DNA of 64,000 bases from Betaproteobacteria bacterium. GTDB lineage: Bacteria; Bdellovibrionota_B; Oligoflexia; Silvanigrellales; Silvanigrellaceae. Below, in pieces: positions 26,381 to 36,032 of this stretch. The DNA lies in assembly GCA_016868315.1 (NCBI GenBank), contig VGHE01000009.1, positions 60,877-124,876 of the forward strand. The letters are read 5' to 3'. A model generated the notes under the pieces. The model saw only the letters and a program-made list of their open reading frames with translations, was not told where the DNA came from and made no database searches. Both the position numbers and the translations under genes were made by a program. Position 1 is the first letter of the stretch. Each line of letters starts with the position of its first letter.

Positions 26381-27912
26381 AAATGATTCTCTCGTCAGGA
26401 AGACTCGCCACAGCAATTCTCTCTTTGATTGCACCAACACTTGCAATTGCAAAGTCCGAGCCGCTGCGATCTCTGGAAGTTCGTGCGATTGAGCGCGACG
26501 GGGAAAATCACGTCCGAGTTTTTCTTTCCGCGTATGAGAAAGATGGTGAAAGAAAGTTTCCCATCACCACCCTCAACAACAATGCGTTCCTGCTCACTGT
26601 CGATGGTGAGCCGCTGCAAAAGCCAAACTTATCATTGACCACATTTTCGGCCAGCAGAAAGTGGAACACACGGGCGGTGGTTTGGATTTACGATGCAAGC
26701 GGCGTCAAAACCATAAAAAATCTGAATCGTGAATTGCGTGCCATTGCTGCACAGGAATTCCCTCAACTTCAAAGTGACTATCTCTCCATTACGGGCGTGG
26801 CGTCGGGAAAAAACTTTGAACGCGTTGCTGTTGACCCACAAAACCAGGGCAATACCACTTTACTGCAACGACAACTCACTGCAGATACTGTTTCCCTCAA
26901 AAGCACTGCAATAACCCGCGATCTCCCCGTGTGCCACGCTGCACGTAAATTTGCTGATTGGCAAAAACTCGGTCTACGGCTCACAGACCAAAAAACATTG
27001 ATCCTGATGGGTGGCTCTGCACCGCTGTCTGAAGCCGACAAAAACAAGGTAAGAGATTGCACAGCACTTTTAACCGAAGCTGGAGTCGTGATTCACCAGG
27101 TCGTGTTTGCACGACCAGAAAACTACAACGGACGACTTTGGATTCCCTCAGCCGAACGCAGCACCATGGGATCGACCTATCGGGTGGTTGACCTTGGTGG
27201 CGCATCACGCGCACTCCAGACCGTCCGCTCATCTATCGATAGCGAATACATTATCTCGGCACAGGTTCCTGCGGACGTCTTCTGGCGTTCGCGTAAACTC
27301 TCCTTGCTCGCCAAATACCACGGCTCCGAGTTTCAGTCTGGGTCTTTGAAGCTTCCCGCTTCGTCGAGTACATCGTTTCTACAAAGCGCTCCTGCTCTTC
27401 CTCAAATGCGTCCGCAACAACGGCAACTGACACAACCCCAAATGCCCCAGCGCATGGTCGTGCTGACCGAAGCTTCGGCTCTGGCTTTTGATGCGTGGCT
27501 GGAGTGGCTCGCAACGGCTTTGCTGATTGGCATTGTCGTTACCATCCGCCACATTCGGCGCATCAACTCAGGTATCATAGAGATTCAAGAAACAGAGGCC
27601 AAAGGTGACGTTAGCTCTGGACCACTTTTGGTTGTCCTCAACGGACGCGATAAAGGTCGTGAGTATCGCATCCGACAGCAGACAACGATTCTAGGCAAAG
27701 GTTGGATCTGCGACGTTCGCCTGCAACCCTTAAAGGTACGCCGCAAGCACGTTCAACTCGAAATTCTGGGCGACAAAGCTATTCTTAAAGATCTCTCGGA
27801 GGGAGACCTTTACGTCAATGGTCGTGCTGTTCGATCCCTGCGCGCCATTGGGCATGGTTCCGTCATTCGTGTGGGTGACCTTCAGCTCCTCTTCCAATGT
27901 GGTGAGACATGA
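26377..27912 (+). CDS. Periplasmic VWA-like protein with membrane segment and cytoplasmic FHA domain
   Basis: 511 residues. A signal peptide (1-25, ending TLAIA) leads to a periplasmic region of about 340 residues resembling a degenerate von Willebrand A domain: VVWIYDASG (101-109) has part of a DxSxS metal site, and LILMGGSAPLSEADKNK with VVIHQVVF resemble later VWA strands. A Gln/Pro-rich linker, one membrane helix (about 372-391), a basic RHIRR stop-transfer and an FHA domain (416-506, with RRKH and VNGR) follow. It could act as an envelope-spanning adaptor between periplasm and cytoplasm. 4-bp overlaps join it to both neighbours. Confidence 0.78.
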   Translation: MKMILSSGRLATAILSLIAPTLAIAKSEPLRSLEVRAIERDGENHVRVFLSAYEKDGERKFPITTLNNNAFLLTVDGEPLQKPNLSLTTFSASRKWNTRAVVWIYDASGVKTIKNLNRELRAIAAQEFPQLQSDYLSITGVASGKNFERVAVDPQNQGNTTLLQRQLTADTVSLKSTAITRDLPVCHAARKFADWQKLGLRLTDQKTLILMGGSAPLSEADKNKVRDCTALLTEAGVVIHQVVFARPENYNGRLWIPSAERSTMGSTYRVVDLGGASRALQTVRSSIDSEYIISAQVPADVFWRSRKLSLLAKYHGSEFQSGSLKLPASSSTSFLQSAPALPQMRPQQRQLTQPQMPQRMVVLTEASALAFDAWLEWLATALLIGIVVTIRHIRRINSGIIEIQETEAKGDVSSGPLLVVLNGRDKGREYRIRQQTTILGKGWICDVRLQPLKVRRKHVQLEILGDKAILKDLSEGDLYVNGRAVRSLRAIGHGSVIRVGDLQLLFQCGET

Positions 27913-29171
27913 ACAGACAACAACCTTTTTTGCTGCGGTTCCTGCAGGGGCCAATGAACAACAGGCAGTTCACATTGCTCCCAGGAGAGGCCTACATAGT
28001 TGGTTCGCATGCAGAATCAGATATCCGCATCGATGGCGACCCCACAGTGAGCCGGCGCCACGCATGCCTGAAACTGGATGACAGCGGTGTTCTCGAAGTC
28101 ATGGATCTGGGAAGCACCAACGGAACATATCTGAACAGTAAGAGAATCAAGAAAATCGCAAAGATCAGAATGGGCGATAACCTCCAGTTTGGATTAAACA
28201 CCCTTGGAAGGTTAAACCCCTGGCAAGCTCTGGAGTCGAGCCTGCCACTCAACCTGTATGGCGGTTTCGAGCTCATACCACGCGAAGCAAATGGCTCGAG
28301 TCAGGCCTTTTCGATAACGGTACCCCTGTGGTTCACCGTCGCCGGATTCTGCATTGGTGGAATCTGCTTTGGCCTCTGGCAAGCATATGAAGTCCCGAGC
28401 AGTGGTTTTGCGCGAACCATTCCAAATTTCGAGACACAGGTTCAGAAAACAATCACAATTGAAAAGTCCCTGAGTGCAAAAGACTTCACAGCACAGTCCA
28501 CCAAGATCAAAGCAAAGAGCAATCAGGACACAGATGTTCCGCTCATTGCAAACGATTTTGTTTGGGACGAGATCATCAACATATCACAGCGCTTCGGTGA
28601 AGTTCCGCCCTCGGCGATGGACTCCCGCTTTGTGAAAGAAGTTGAACACTGGATAGCCTTCTACACCAAAAACAACAGACACCATGAGCTGCTTAAGCGA
28701 CGCGACCAGGTCTGGGAAAGAATACAAAAAATACTGCACGCACATGGCCTTCCTTCGGAGCTTGGATATATTGCTTGGGTAGAATCAGCATTCGATCCAC
28801 AGGCCACAAGCCATGCTGGTGCGGTTGGCGTTTGGCAATTTATTTCCAGCACAGCGAATGAATACGGGCTTGCACCACTCACGGGCGACAGCAAAGATCA
28901 ACGCAGAAACCTCGAGTACAGCACCCATGCTGCTGCGCGCTATCTCAACTCACTGCTGCACATGTTCGGCAACCGCCAATACCTACTGGCACTTGCAGCG
29001 TACAATGCAGGGCAGAACAAAATTAAACGACATGAAATAAACGCGAGCATAAAAAATGCCAGACAGGCTGACTTCTGGCATGTGCGGGAAAACCTTCCCA
29101 AAGAAACCCAAGACTACGTCCCGAAGGTCATGGCTGCTATCATCATCGGACGCAACCCTGACTTCTGGTGA
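27909..29171 (+). CDS. FHA domain protein with membrane helix and periplasmic lytic transglycosylase (SLT) domain
   Basis: 420 residues. The N-terminal cytoplasmic FHA domain (about 8-100) is canonical: G32-S33, SRRH (48-51) and STNGTYLN (69-76), so phosphothreonine binding is expected. A single membrane helix (136-158) is followed by a linker and an MltD/Slt-type catalytic domain (about 270-415) with catalytic Glu292 in WVESAFDP, GVWQF and AAYNAG. Such domains cleave peptidoglycan glycan strands to 1,6-anhydro ends. FHA fused to a transglycosylase on opposite sides of the membrane is unusual. Last gene of the three-gene FHA operon. Confidence 0.88.
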   Translation: MNRQQPFLLRFLQGPMNNRQFTLLPGEAYIVGSHAESDIRIDGDPTVSRRHACLKLDDSGVLEVMDLGSTNGTYLNSKRIKKIAKIRMGDNLQFGLNTLGRLNPWQALESSLPLNLYGGFELIPREANGSSQAFSITVPLWFTVAGFCIGGICFGLWQAYEVPSSGFARTIPNFETQVQKTITIEKSLSAKDFTAQSTKIKAKSNQDTDVPLIANDFVWDEIINISQRFGEVPPSAMDSRFVKEVEHWIAFYTKNNRHHELLKRRDQVWERIQKILHAHGLPSELGYIAWVESAFDPQATSHAGAVGVWQFISSTANEYGLAPLTGDSKDQRRNLEYSTHAAARYLNSLLHMFGNRQYLLALAAYNAGQNKIKRHEINASIKNARQADFWHVRENLPKETQDYVPKVMAAIIIGRNPDFW

Positions 29172-29196
29172 AGCAAGGAGCGCCCGATGATGCGCA

Positions 29197-31398
29197 TCAA
29201 TCGGCTGGGAAAAGCAGTTCTTGGTAGGTTGGGAATGGCCACTTCGACGCAGGAATGAGAGCCTCAAGAGCGTCTGCCGTGCTGCGCAGGTCTTCAAGCT
29301 TCGGAAGCAGCTGTGCAGCGATTTCCTTGGCAGTCTTGGCGAGCTCGTGATGTTCGAATGCATCACCCGAAGTAACCCGCTCATTTGCCGCGCGCAGAGC
29401 AGACAAAGCCGTCTCAAAACGAACCGTCAGTTGCCCCAGCTCGCCAGCAAGTTTTTGAGCGGGAGTGCTGATATGCAGACGCGCCGCACTTTCACTGAGA
29501 CTCACCAGCTCCGAGAGATGTGTGAGCGCTGTAGGCAGAATACCCGTCTGCGCCATTTCGATGGCCGCATTGACTTCAATGAGACGCTGCTTGATGTAAC
29601 GCTCCCATTGAATTGCCGCGCGGCTTTCCAAGTCCGTTGATGTAAACGTTCCCGTTTCCACAAGGAATTGAGTTTTTGCAGTGTTGCTCCACACGCCGAG
29701 TGCAGCAGGTGTATCGGGATAGTTACCCAACCCACGCCGTGCTGCCTCATCGCGCCATTCTTGTGAATAGCCGTTCCCTTCAAAGCGGATATTGCGCGTG
29801 TCACGGATAACTTCGCGCAGCACTTCGAAGACACCTTCTGGACTCACCGAACCATTCTTCGCTCGTGCGCCCAGCTTGGCGTTGACTTTGGTCAGACCGG
29901 CAGTGACCGCCGCATTTAGAATTGCCGTAGGGAAACTGATAGATGCACTCGATCCGACCGCGCGGAATTCGAATTTGTTGCCGGTAAAGGCGAACGGTGA
30001 GGTTCTGTTGCGGTCAGTGTTGTCGAGCGCAACATGCTGAAGGTGGTTCACACCCAAGTCGAGCATCGCTCTCTCGGCCGAAACATTGTCAGCTTTTCCA
30101 GCCTCAATGGCGGTGAGAATTTTGTCGAGAGTATCACCCAAGAAGCAGCTAATGATTGCCGGGGGAGCTTCGTTTGCGCCTAAGCGGTGATCGTTTCCAG
30201 TGGAGGCCACCGACGCACGCAAAACATCTGCGTGATCGAAGATGCCTTGCATCACACCGCCAAGGAAAGTCAGGAAGACAAGGTTCTGGTGGGGCGTGTT
30301 TCCTGGATCGAGAAGGTTCCGACCCGTAGAATCAGACATCGACCAGTTTACATGCTTGCCGCTGCCATTGACTCCCGCAAAAGGTTTTTCATGCAGAAGA
30401 ACAGAGAAATTGTGGCGTGCACCCACAGTGCGCAGCACTTTCATCAAGAGCTGGTTGTGATCTGCTGCAATGTTTGAACCTTCAAAAATTGGAGCGACTT
30501 CAAACTGTCCGGGCGCCACTTCGTTGTGGCGCGTTTTGATAGGCACGCCCACTTTATAGAGCTCAATTTCGAGCTCATTGATGAACGCGTGCACACGTGT
30601 TGGGATATGACCAAAGTAGTGATCTTCGAGTTCCTGACCTTTTGCAGGACGCTTACCGAAGACAGTCCGTCCACTCAAACGCAGGTCGGGACGAGCCATA
30701 GCCTGATCGCGCGCAACGACGAAGAACTCCTGTTCGGCACCCACGGTTGTGATGACACCTGTGACGTTCTTCTCGCCAAGAAGATGCAGAGTTTTAAGCG
30801 CCTCTTTGTTCAATGAGTCGTTGGAGCGCAGAAGCGGGGTTTTAAAGTCGAGCGCATCGCCGTGATAGCTAATGAACACCGATGGAATATAGAGTGTGCG
30901 TCCGTTTTCGGTTTCCATAACAAACATGGGGCTGCTAGGATCCCAGCTCGTGTAACCACGCGCCTCGAAAGTTGAGCGCATGCCACCCGAGGGAAAGCTC
31001 GATGCATCGGGTTCACTTTGGAGCAGCTCCTTGCCAGTGAAACGCTCGATCGGATGGCCGTTCTTATCGAGCCAAAGGAACGCATCATGCTTCTCTGCAG
31101 TTGTTCCTGTTTGCGGCTGGAACCAGTGGCAGTAGTGGGTTGCACCCTTCTCAATAGACCACTCACGTGCAGCCGAAGCAACGCGTTCAGCGAGAGTGGA
31201 GTCAATCTTGCCACCGAGTTTCATCACCTTGCTCATGGTGTCGAGATCGTGCGAGCTCAGCTTTTTCGCCATTGCACGCAAATCAAACACGTTTGAGCCG
31301 TAAAAATCCGCAACGCGCGACAGCGAGCCGTCGAGGTTGCGCGGGCGTTCAATGGTTCGGACGCTGGGCACCGGAGCAGTGGTTTTTCCATGAGCCAT
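29197..31398 (-). CDS. glnN: Type III glutamine synthetase
   Basis: 733 residues, the GSIII class that makes glutamine from glutamate and ammonia with ATP. GSIII proteins are about 700-730 residues, far longer than GSI (about 470). Visible family segments include RSTFEARGYTSWDPSSP, VGAEQEFF, RHNEVAPGQFEVAP, NFSVLLHEKPFAGVNGSGKH and RTSPFAFTGNKFEFR, covering the ammonium, glutamate and ATP sites. The ATG at 31398 has GGAGGAAA upstream. The 156-bp region upstream shows no clear sigma-54 promoter. No nitrogen regulators are adjacent. Confidence 0.95.
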   Translation of the reverse strand: MAHGKTTAPVPSVRTIERPRNLDGSLSRVADFYGSNVFDLRAMAKKLSSHDLDTMSKVMKLGGKIDSTLAERVASAAREWSIEKGATHYCHWFQPQTGTTAEKHDAFLWLDKNGHPIERFTGKELLQSEPDASSFPSGGMRSTFEARGYTSWDPSSPMFVMETENGRTLYIPSVFISYHGDALDFKTPLLRSNDSLNKEALKTLHLLGEKNVTGVITTVGAEQEFFVVARDQAMARPDLRLSGRTVFGKRPAKGQELEDHYFGHIPTRVHAFINELEIELYKVGVPIKTRHNEVAPGQFEVAPIFEGSNIAADHNQLLMKVLRTVGARHNFSVLLHEKPFAGVNGSGKHVNWSMSDSTGRNLLDPGNTPHQNLVFLTFLGGVMQGIFDHADVLRASVASTGNDHRLGANEAPPAIISCFLGDTLDKILTAIEAGKADNVSAERAMLDLGVNHLQHVALDNTDRNRTSPFAFTGNKFEFRAVGSSASISFPTAILNAAVTAGLTKVNAKLGARAKNGSVSPEGVFEVLREVIRDTRNIRFEGNGYSQEWRDEAARRGLGNYPDTPAALGVWSNTAKTQFLVETGTFTSTDLESRAAIQWERYIKQRLIEVNAAIEMAQTGILPTALTHLSELVSLSESAARLHISTPAQKLAGELGQLTVRFETALSALRAANERVTSGDAFEHHELAKTAKEIAAQLLPKLEDLRSTADALEALIPASKWPFPTYQELLFPAD

Positions 31399-31554
31399 GA
31401 AAGATTTCCTCCAAAAAGGACAACTCGAAAAAACAATGAAAGCACGCGAAAATGGAAACGGGTTCTGACGATGCGACATACCACAGAGTCAAGGCGTGAC
31501 AAGCACACCTCGACACTCAATTCAGCGAAGCCTGTAAAATAAGGGGAAGTTGAA

Positions 31555-32472
31555 TCAGTTTTGCGGTGTACCGCGCGCCCACTTCAACGAGCGAACCAAA
31601 AAATTGTGTTCCGGTGACACAATCGTATTCAGAAGTCCAAAAGCCAGAGGCCACTGCAGCATCTCACCCAGACCGATTTTGAAGGCACGTCCGAGCGGGG
31701 AACGATAGGTGGCAAGGCGGACATCGGCAATCGCGCGACCCACCGATGCGGCCAGGAAGAAGCCCGAAAACGCCTGTACAGCAAACAAAAGCATAGAGCC
31801 CACAGCGAAGGTCTGCCCCATCAGCAACAACCAACCAAGCGGAGAACTGTGCGCGCTCTCAAACGCCCCATACTGAGCTAAAACCGGAAACTTCTGTGAC
31901 AGTAGGGTCAAGAACGGCACACTGGCCGAAACAGTAAATGCAAGAACCAAACACGCCACAACAACAAGTGCATCAAAAAACCAAGCTGTAAGCCCCTGAA
32001 AGAGGGACGGAGCGGCGTTTCTCTTCGAGGCCGCGATAAAGGATTTGATTGAGGGAACTTGAGCTGCTTCCGGAACCTGAAGCCCCGAAGCTGTGCGTTG
32101 GAGAGTTGATTGCTGAGCTGAAACCCGGCGGACCTGATTGTTAAGCGCCTGAAGGCGGGCATCATTGGGTTTTGCGGTTTCTTCATCGAGCAAAAAGGGA
32201 ATCTGCTCGAGTTCTCTCACAACGGTTTGCTCTTCGGTGAACTGCAGCCCCTGCCCCGAGGAGCCCAAATGCGGACGACCCGGCTGCAGCGAACCACGCT
32301 GCGAAGACTGACGCGCGACCACCAAAGCCCGCTCGCGTATCGCACCCGCACCAAATCCAAGTCCGCCATGCAACGGCTGCAGACGCGAGGTCAGCCTCCG
32401 GCGTAAAGGAGAAGAACGCGGCAACGAAGCTCTAGCCTTGTCGGTTGTCAGCCCTTTGTCCGAGGAATACAT
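31555..32472 (-). CDS. RDD-like membrane protein with long soluble N-terminus
   Basis: 305 residues. The first 150 are polar, Arg/Gln-rich and low in order. The C-terminal half has three or four membrane segments that resemble the RDD family (AWFFDALVVV near the first helix, GRAIADVRLAT and RSPLGRAFKIGLGEM after later ones). The ATG shares its A with the stop of the upstream DHH gene (TGATG), with AGGAGG 7 nt ahead, so translational coupling is likely. Function unknown. Confidence 0.65.
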   Translation of the reverse strand: MYSSDKGLTTDKARASLPRSSPLRRRLTSRLQPLHGGLGFGAGAIRERALVVARQSSQRGSLQPGRPHLGSSGQGLQFTEEQTVVRELEQIPFLLDEETAKPNDARLQALNNQVRRVSAQQSTLQRTASGLQVPEAAQVPSIKSFIAASKRNAAPSLFQGLTAWFFDALVVVACLVLAFTVSASVPFLTLLSQKFPVLAQYGAFESAHSSPLGWLLLMGQTFAVGSMLLFAVQAFSGFFLAASVGRAIADVRLATYRSPLGRAFKIGLGEMLQWPLAFGLLNTIVSPEHNFLVRSLKWARGTPQN

Positions 32473-33896
32473 CACACAGCCTCCTGGAGAAACAAACTCA
32501 AAACCACATCCCGAATGGCCTGCGAAGACAGGCTACCGTAGCGATTTTTCCATTCACCCTGCGGGAAAATCGCTTTGGCCATGGTGCGGTGACCACCACC
32601 GAGACCCCAGCCGTTGATCACCCGCTTCACAACCTCGCCCGCGTTCTTCACATAGCCGACGTTCCGAACGCTCATGACCACGTTGCCATCGAACAAACCG
32701 GCACACACGACCCATTCGACGTCCTCGAACTGGAGCAGGAAATCCGCCACTTGGGGAATCAGATCTTCACGCTCCACTTGTCCGAGACAGCTCACCACAA
32801 CGCCTGACTCACACACCATCTGCCGCAGTGCATCTGCAAGCACTGGAGCAAACCGCATCGGCAACTCGGGTTTCTCAATCCGGCGCAACAAATTGTAGTT
32901 GATGCTTGGATAGAGAGAGACGAATGCATCGAGATCGGCGTCGATCACTTCACGGTTGAGCAGGAGCGTATCCGCTTTTATGCCATATAACAAGGCAGTC
33001 GCAAGCCTTTGCCCAATAGAACAGGCCGCCGCACGCAAGTATTCCGTGAGAATTGTGGAGGTTGCACCATATTGATGGCGAATATCAACGAACGGAATGC
33101 TTTCATAAGTCTGCGTTGATGGATGGTGGTCAATGACTGCGTCAACCCTCTCCAAGTCGAAGCCAAAGTGAGCTGGTTGGGTGTCGAGCATCGCCACACG
33201 GTCGAAATCAGCAAGCTCTCTAGGCGTGATGGTGAGCACTTCAATATCGAGAAGCCTCATCATTGCCAGGTTCTCTGGACGGGTGACCTTTCCGAAGCTG
33301 ACAATCGGAGTGGAGACCTTGTTGCGCCCTAGTATAGTGCGTAACGCCAGCGCTGAGGCCAAACCATCGGGATCAGGATCGGGCTGCACCAAAAGTGCAA
33401 TGCGGTCGCCCTCGCCCAACACCGAGCGAATGGCCTTCACAAGATGGGTTGTTTGAATGTGCCTGAGCTCAGCCCCCACGGGTCGACTGAGCAGCTCGGC
33501 CCAGGTCAGAATGAGTTCACGCCCGCCTGCAAGCTTGCGCGGGCTCTCCTCTGGGTGACCGTGCTTGAGTGAGAGAATGAGTGCACCGGGGAGCTCATCG
33601 AGAATATGTCTGCGCGCCATACGGTGCTCATCGGAATCCCGGAACGCAAGAACCACGCAGATGGGGTCGAAATCCCCCCACTGCTTGTAGAACGCAGGCT
33701 TGCCGAGATCGCCTTTGGCGAGAAGTGCGCTCCCCCCAATCGCTTCGCACGCCTCAGTAATTTCTTCCTGAAGTGTCGAGGACTTGGATGGACACCAAAC
33801 CCGTACGAGCATCCCTCGCGGCTGGATATGAACGAGCGTCGAAACGAGTTCCGCATCGTCGGTCAACACCAAAAATAGGCTGGAATCAGATTCCAT
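32472..33896 (-). CDS. RCK_N-like plus DHH/DHHA1 phosphoesterase
   Basis: 474 residues. The N-terminal 130 residues look like a Rossmann-type TrkA-N domain (LFLVLTDDAEL start; VVLAFRDSDEH). From about 165 a DHH phosphoesterase is clear: QPDPDPDGLASA, DTQPAHF and DHHP, with the DHHA1 substrate motif GLGGGHRTMA near the end. DHH-DHHA1 proteins such as NrnA degrade nano-RNA, pAp or cyclic dinucleotides; the substrate here is unknown. The ATG at 33896 (AAGGA upstream) is chosen because the open frame upstream runs into the divergent speD gene. Confidence 0.82.
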   Translation of the reverse strand: MESDSSLFLVLTDDAELVSTLVHIQPRGMLVRVWCPSKSSTLQEEITEACEAIGGSALLAKGDLGKPAFYKQWGDFDPICVVLAFRDSDEHRMARRHILDELPGALILSLKHGHPEESPRKLAGGRELILTWAELLSRPVGAELRHIQTTHLVKAIRSVLGEGDRIALLVQPDPDPDGLASALALRTILGRNKVSTPIVSFGKVTRPENLAMMRLLDIEVLTITPRELADFDRVAMLDTQPAHFGFDLERVDAVIDHHPSTQTYESIPFVDIRHQYGATSTILTEYLRAAACSIGQRLATALLYGIKADTLLLNREVIDADLDAFVSLYPSINYNLLRRIEKPELPMRFAPVLADALRQMVCESGVVVSCLGQVEREDLIPQVADFLLQFEDVEWVVCAGLFDGNVVMSVRNVGYVKNAGEVVKRVINGWGLGGGHRTMAKAIFPQGEWKNRYGSLSSQAIRDVVLSLFLQEAV

Positions 33897-34049
33897 GGGC
33901 AATTTGTCCTTAAAAAACAACAAGTGTTTCCCATCCCAGCGTAACACAAAGGTGTTGAACCCGACAGTCTGTTGAGTTACCACACGGCCGCCGGCAATTT
34001 CATCCCAGCGCGCCGGGTCTTTTTCAACTTTTGGCTTGGAAATGCTCAC

Positions 34050-34802
34050 ATGTCGCAAATTCTTGGTTTCAACAACCTGACAAAAGCACTGAGTTTCAAC
34101 CTGTACGATTTTGCCGTTGCCACGAACGAAGAGGAACGGGCGTCCTACATCCGCTACATCGATGAGCGCTACAGCGCGAAACAAATTGAATCTATGCTAA
34201 TTCGCATCGCCGAGATCATGGACGCGACTGTGCTGAATGTTTCCAGCAAGGATTTTGACCCGTGGGGAGCCAGCGTGGTTCTGCTCATGAGTGATGCCAA
34301 AGCAGGCGAGCATGCAAATTTGATGGCACAAAGCACGGTGAATATCCATCTCGATAAGAGCCACATCTGTGCACACACCTACCCAGACAGCCTTGATCCC
34401 AATGGCATCTGTTCATTCCGTGTCGATATTGATATTGCAACCTGTGGCAGCATCAGCCCGTTGTATGCACTCGACTTCATGTTCAAGGCATTCGAGAGCG
34501 ACGTTGTGGTTTGCGATTACGTTGTGCGCGGATTTACACGCGCAAAAGACGGCGGAAAGCTTTACATGGATCACGACATCAAATCGATACGCGATTTCAT
34601 CTCGCCCAATATTCTCAAGCAATATGTAACAACCGACGACAACAATGCTGCGAGCCTGACTTACCAAACCAAGTTTGTGCGCAGCGAACTCGATGAAACG
34701 AGCTATTTCCGCAACCCCTATCAGGTGCCTGCAGAAACTCGTGCGCAGAATATGGCCATGATCCGTAAGGAAATGGAATCTATTTTCGCTTCAAAGCAAT
34801 GA
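34050..34802 (+). CDS. speD: S-adenosylmethionine decarboxylase proenzyme (E. coli type)
   Basis: 250 residues, close in size and sequence to E. coli SpeD (264). The enzyme decarboxylates SAM to give the aminopropyl donor for spermidine and self-cleaves to form a pyruvoyl cofactor; the processing Ser lies in LDKSHICAHTYPD. GFNNLTKALSF at the start, CSFRVDIDIATCGSISPL and DYVVRGFTR are further matches. The ATG at 34050 gives a start that aligns with the family. Its 3' end overlaps the convergent L,D-transpeptidase frame by 23 bp. No speE is in the window. Confidence 0.94.
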   Translation: MSQILGFNNLTKALSFNLYDFAVATNEEERASYIRYIDERYSAKQIESMLIRIAEIMDATVLNVSSKDFDPWGASVVLLMSDAKAGEHANLMAQSTVNIHLDKSHICAHTYPDSLDPNGICSFRVDIDIATCGSISPLYALDFMFKAFESDVVVCDYVVRGFTRAKDGGKLYMDHDIKSIRDFISPNILKQYVTTDDNNAASLTYQTKFVRSELDETSYFRNPYQVPAETRAQNMAMIRKEMESIFASKQ

Positions 34803-35829
34803 AGCCACGCGCTGTCTGATAATACGTTGTCCCAGGAATCAGGCCGAACACGCGCACAGGATCTTTCAATCGGTAAAAGCCTGAAATGTTCTCGGGCGTC
34901 GCTGGCAAACGAATGTGCAGAGGTGCAACGCCAAATTTTGAATCGACACTGATTGCTTTGCAGAGCATTGCAGCGCCAACGGGAGCAGGAATCGGCGTGG
35001 GTGCTGGTGTCGGAGCTGGAGTGACCACAGGCGCAGAGGGTTGCGATGTGCCACCACCGACTGCCGGGTCGCTTGCCCAGCGCCCAACAACAACGCGCAT
35101 GTTGATGTTACGCGCGCCTTGGGTCAACGTACGCTTGCTCTGTTGCGGCTGGCCTTCCATCGTCACAACGGTTTGCTTATAAGCCGACAGATCTGGAAAC
35201 GTATCGAGCGCGGTGTGAAAAATCTCTTTGATTTTTTCGTTGGGGTTGCGGATGCAGCCGCCTGAAACGCGGCGCTCCTCGGGATCTCTCAAACGCAGAA
35301 TTTCTTCTGCAGAGTTGCCGTGCATCCCATAAGCTCCCTGAAACCAAAAAACATATTTACCAAGTGGATTACTCGATCCGCAGGGACCATAAACTTCCGG
35401 TTCCGCGTTAAAAATCTGCCACCGTTCAGCATCCGATTGTGCAACTTTTCCGGTTGCCGGATTAACAGGATCACGCGGGCGCCAAGCGGGACAATGCTCG
35501 AGATCCTCAATGCCGTAGATTCCCTCGGGAGTGAACTTCATCTCTCCGTTGTGATACGCACCGGTCACATCAGCAGATGCAATGTTCCATTGTTGTTGCG
35601 GCACCCCATCTCGGTACAGCGTTGCTCTGTTCGTTTTTAAGTTCAACTGCACGGCGAGAGTGGCTTTCAAAGCAGAATTAACTTATGACTTTGACATTCC
35701 TGGAGACGTCACCCACTGAGCCGCGGATTCTTCGTCGCGTACCTGACCACAGGCTACGACGATGGCAAGTGAGACAAGACTCAGGCCTCCTAGAGTTCTC
35801 AAATGAGGGAGTTTCTTTGTCATCGCCAT
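34780..35829 (-). pseudogene. L,D-transpeptidase (YkuD) lipoprotein interrupted by an in-frame stop
   Basis: One frame runs from an ATG at 35829 (strong GGAGGAGG site) to 34780, broken by a single TAA at 35683-35685. The part before the stop (48 residues) is a lipoprotein signal with lipobox VVAC. The part after begins VNSALKATLAVQLNLKT, the usual first strand of a YkuD domain, and has the catalytic HGNS and SGGCIRNP motifs, then a Thr/Pro/Ala linker and a C-terminal domain. Without the signal part the enzyme could not reach the periplasm. The only start after the stop is a TTG at 35670 with no ribosome-binding site. It could be a nonsense mutation, stop readthrough or a sequencing error. Confidence 0.75.
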
Positions 35830-35980
35830 GTCTTGTCCTCCTCCTGCGAGTCTGCACCGACCAGAGATTTGGGAACCGCTGAGAAAATCCTGAGCCAGGA
35901 AAAACATATTTGATTTCAAATTATTGCGCAAAATAGGAATGTTTAAAATTCATTCAATTGTCGCAAACATGCTCAAAGTA

Positions 35981-36009
35981 TTGACCCAAACCACACTTTC
36001 ACGTTCAAT
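35981..36009 (+). promoter_or_regulatory. Candidate sigma-70 promoter of lipase gene
   Basis: TTGACC, a 17-bp spacer and TTCAAT lie about 24 bp before the lipase ATG, in an AT-rich stretch. GGGAG serves as ribosome-binding site. Confidence 0.45.
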
Positions 36010-36032
36010 CGCCGCAGTTAGGGAGAACAACC

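Noticed and set aside
31399..31554. Sigma-54 promoter upstream of glnN
   Set aside because: No GG-N10-GC pair at the right spacing was found.
33897..34049. SAM riboswitch ahead of speD
   Set aside because: The 153-bp divergent region is short and shows no recognisable SAM-I or SAM-II fold.
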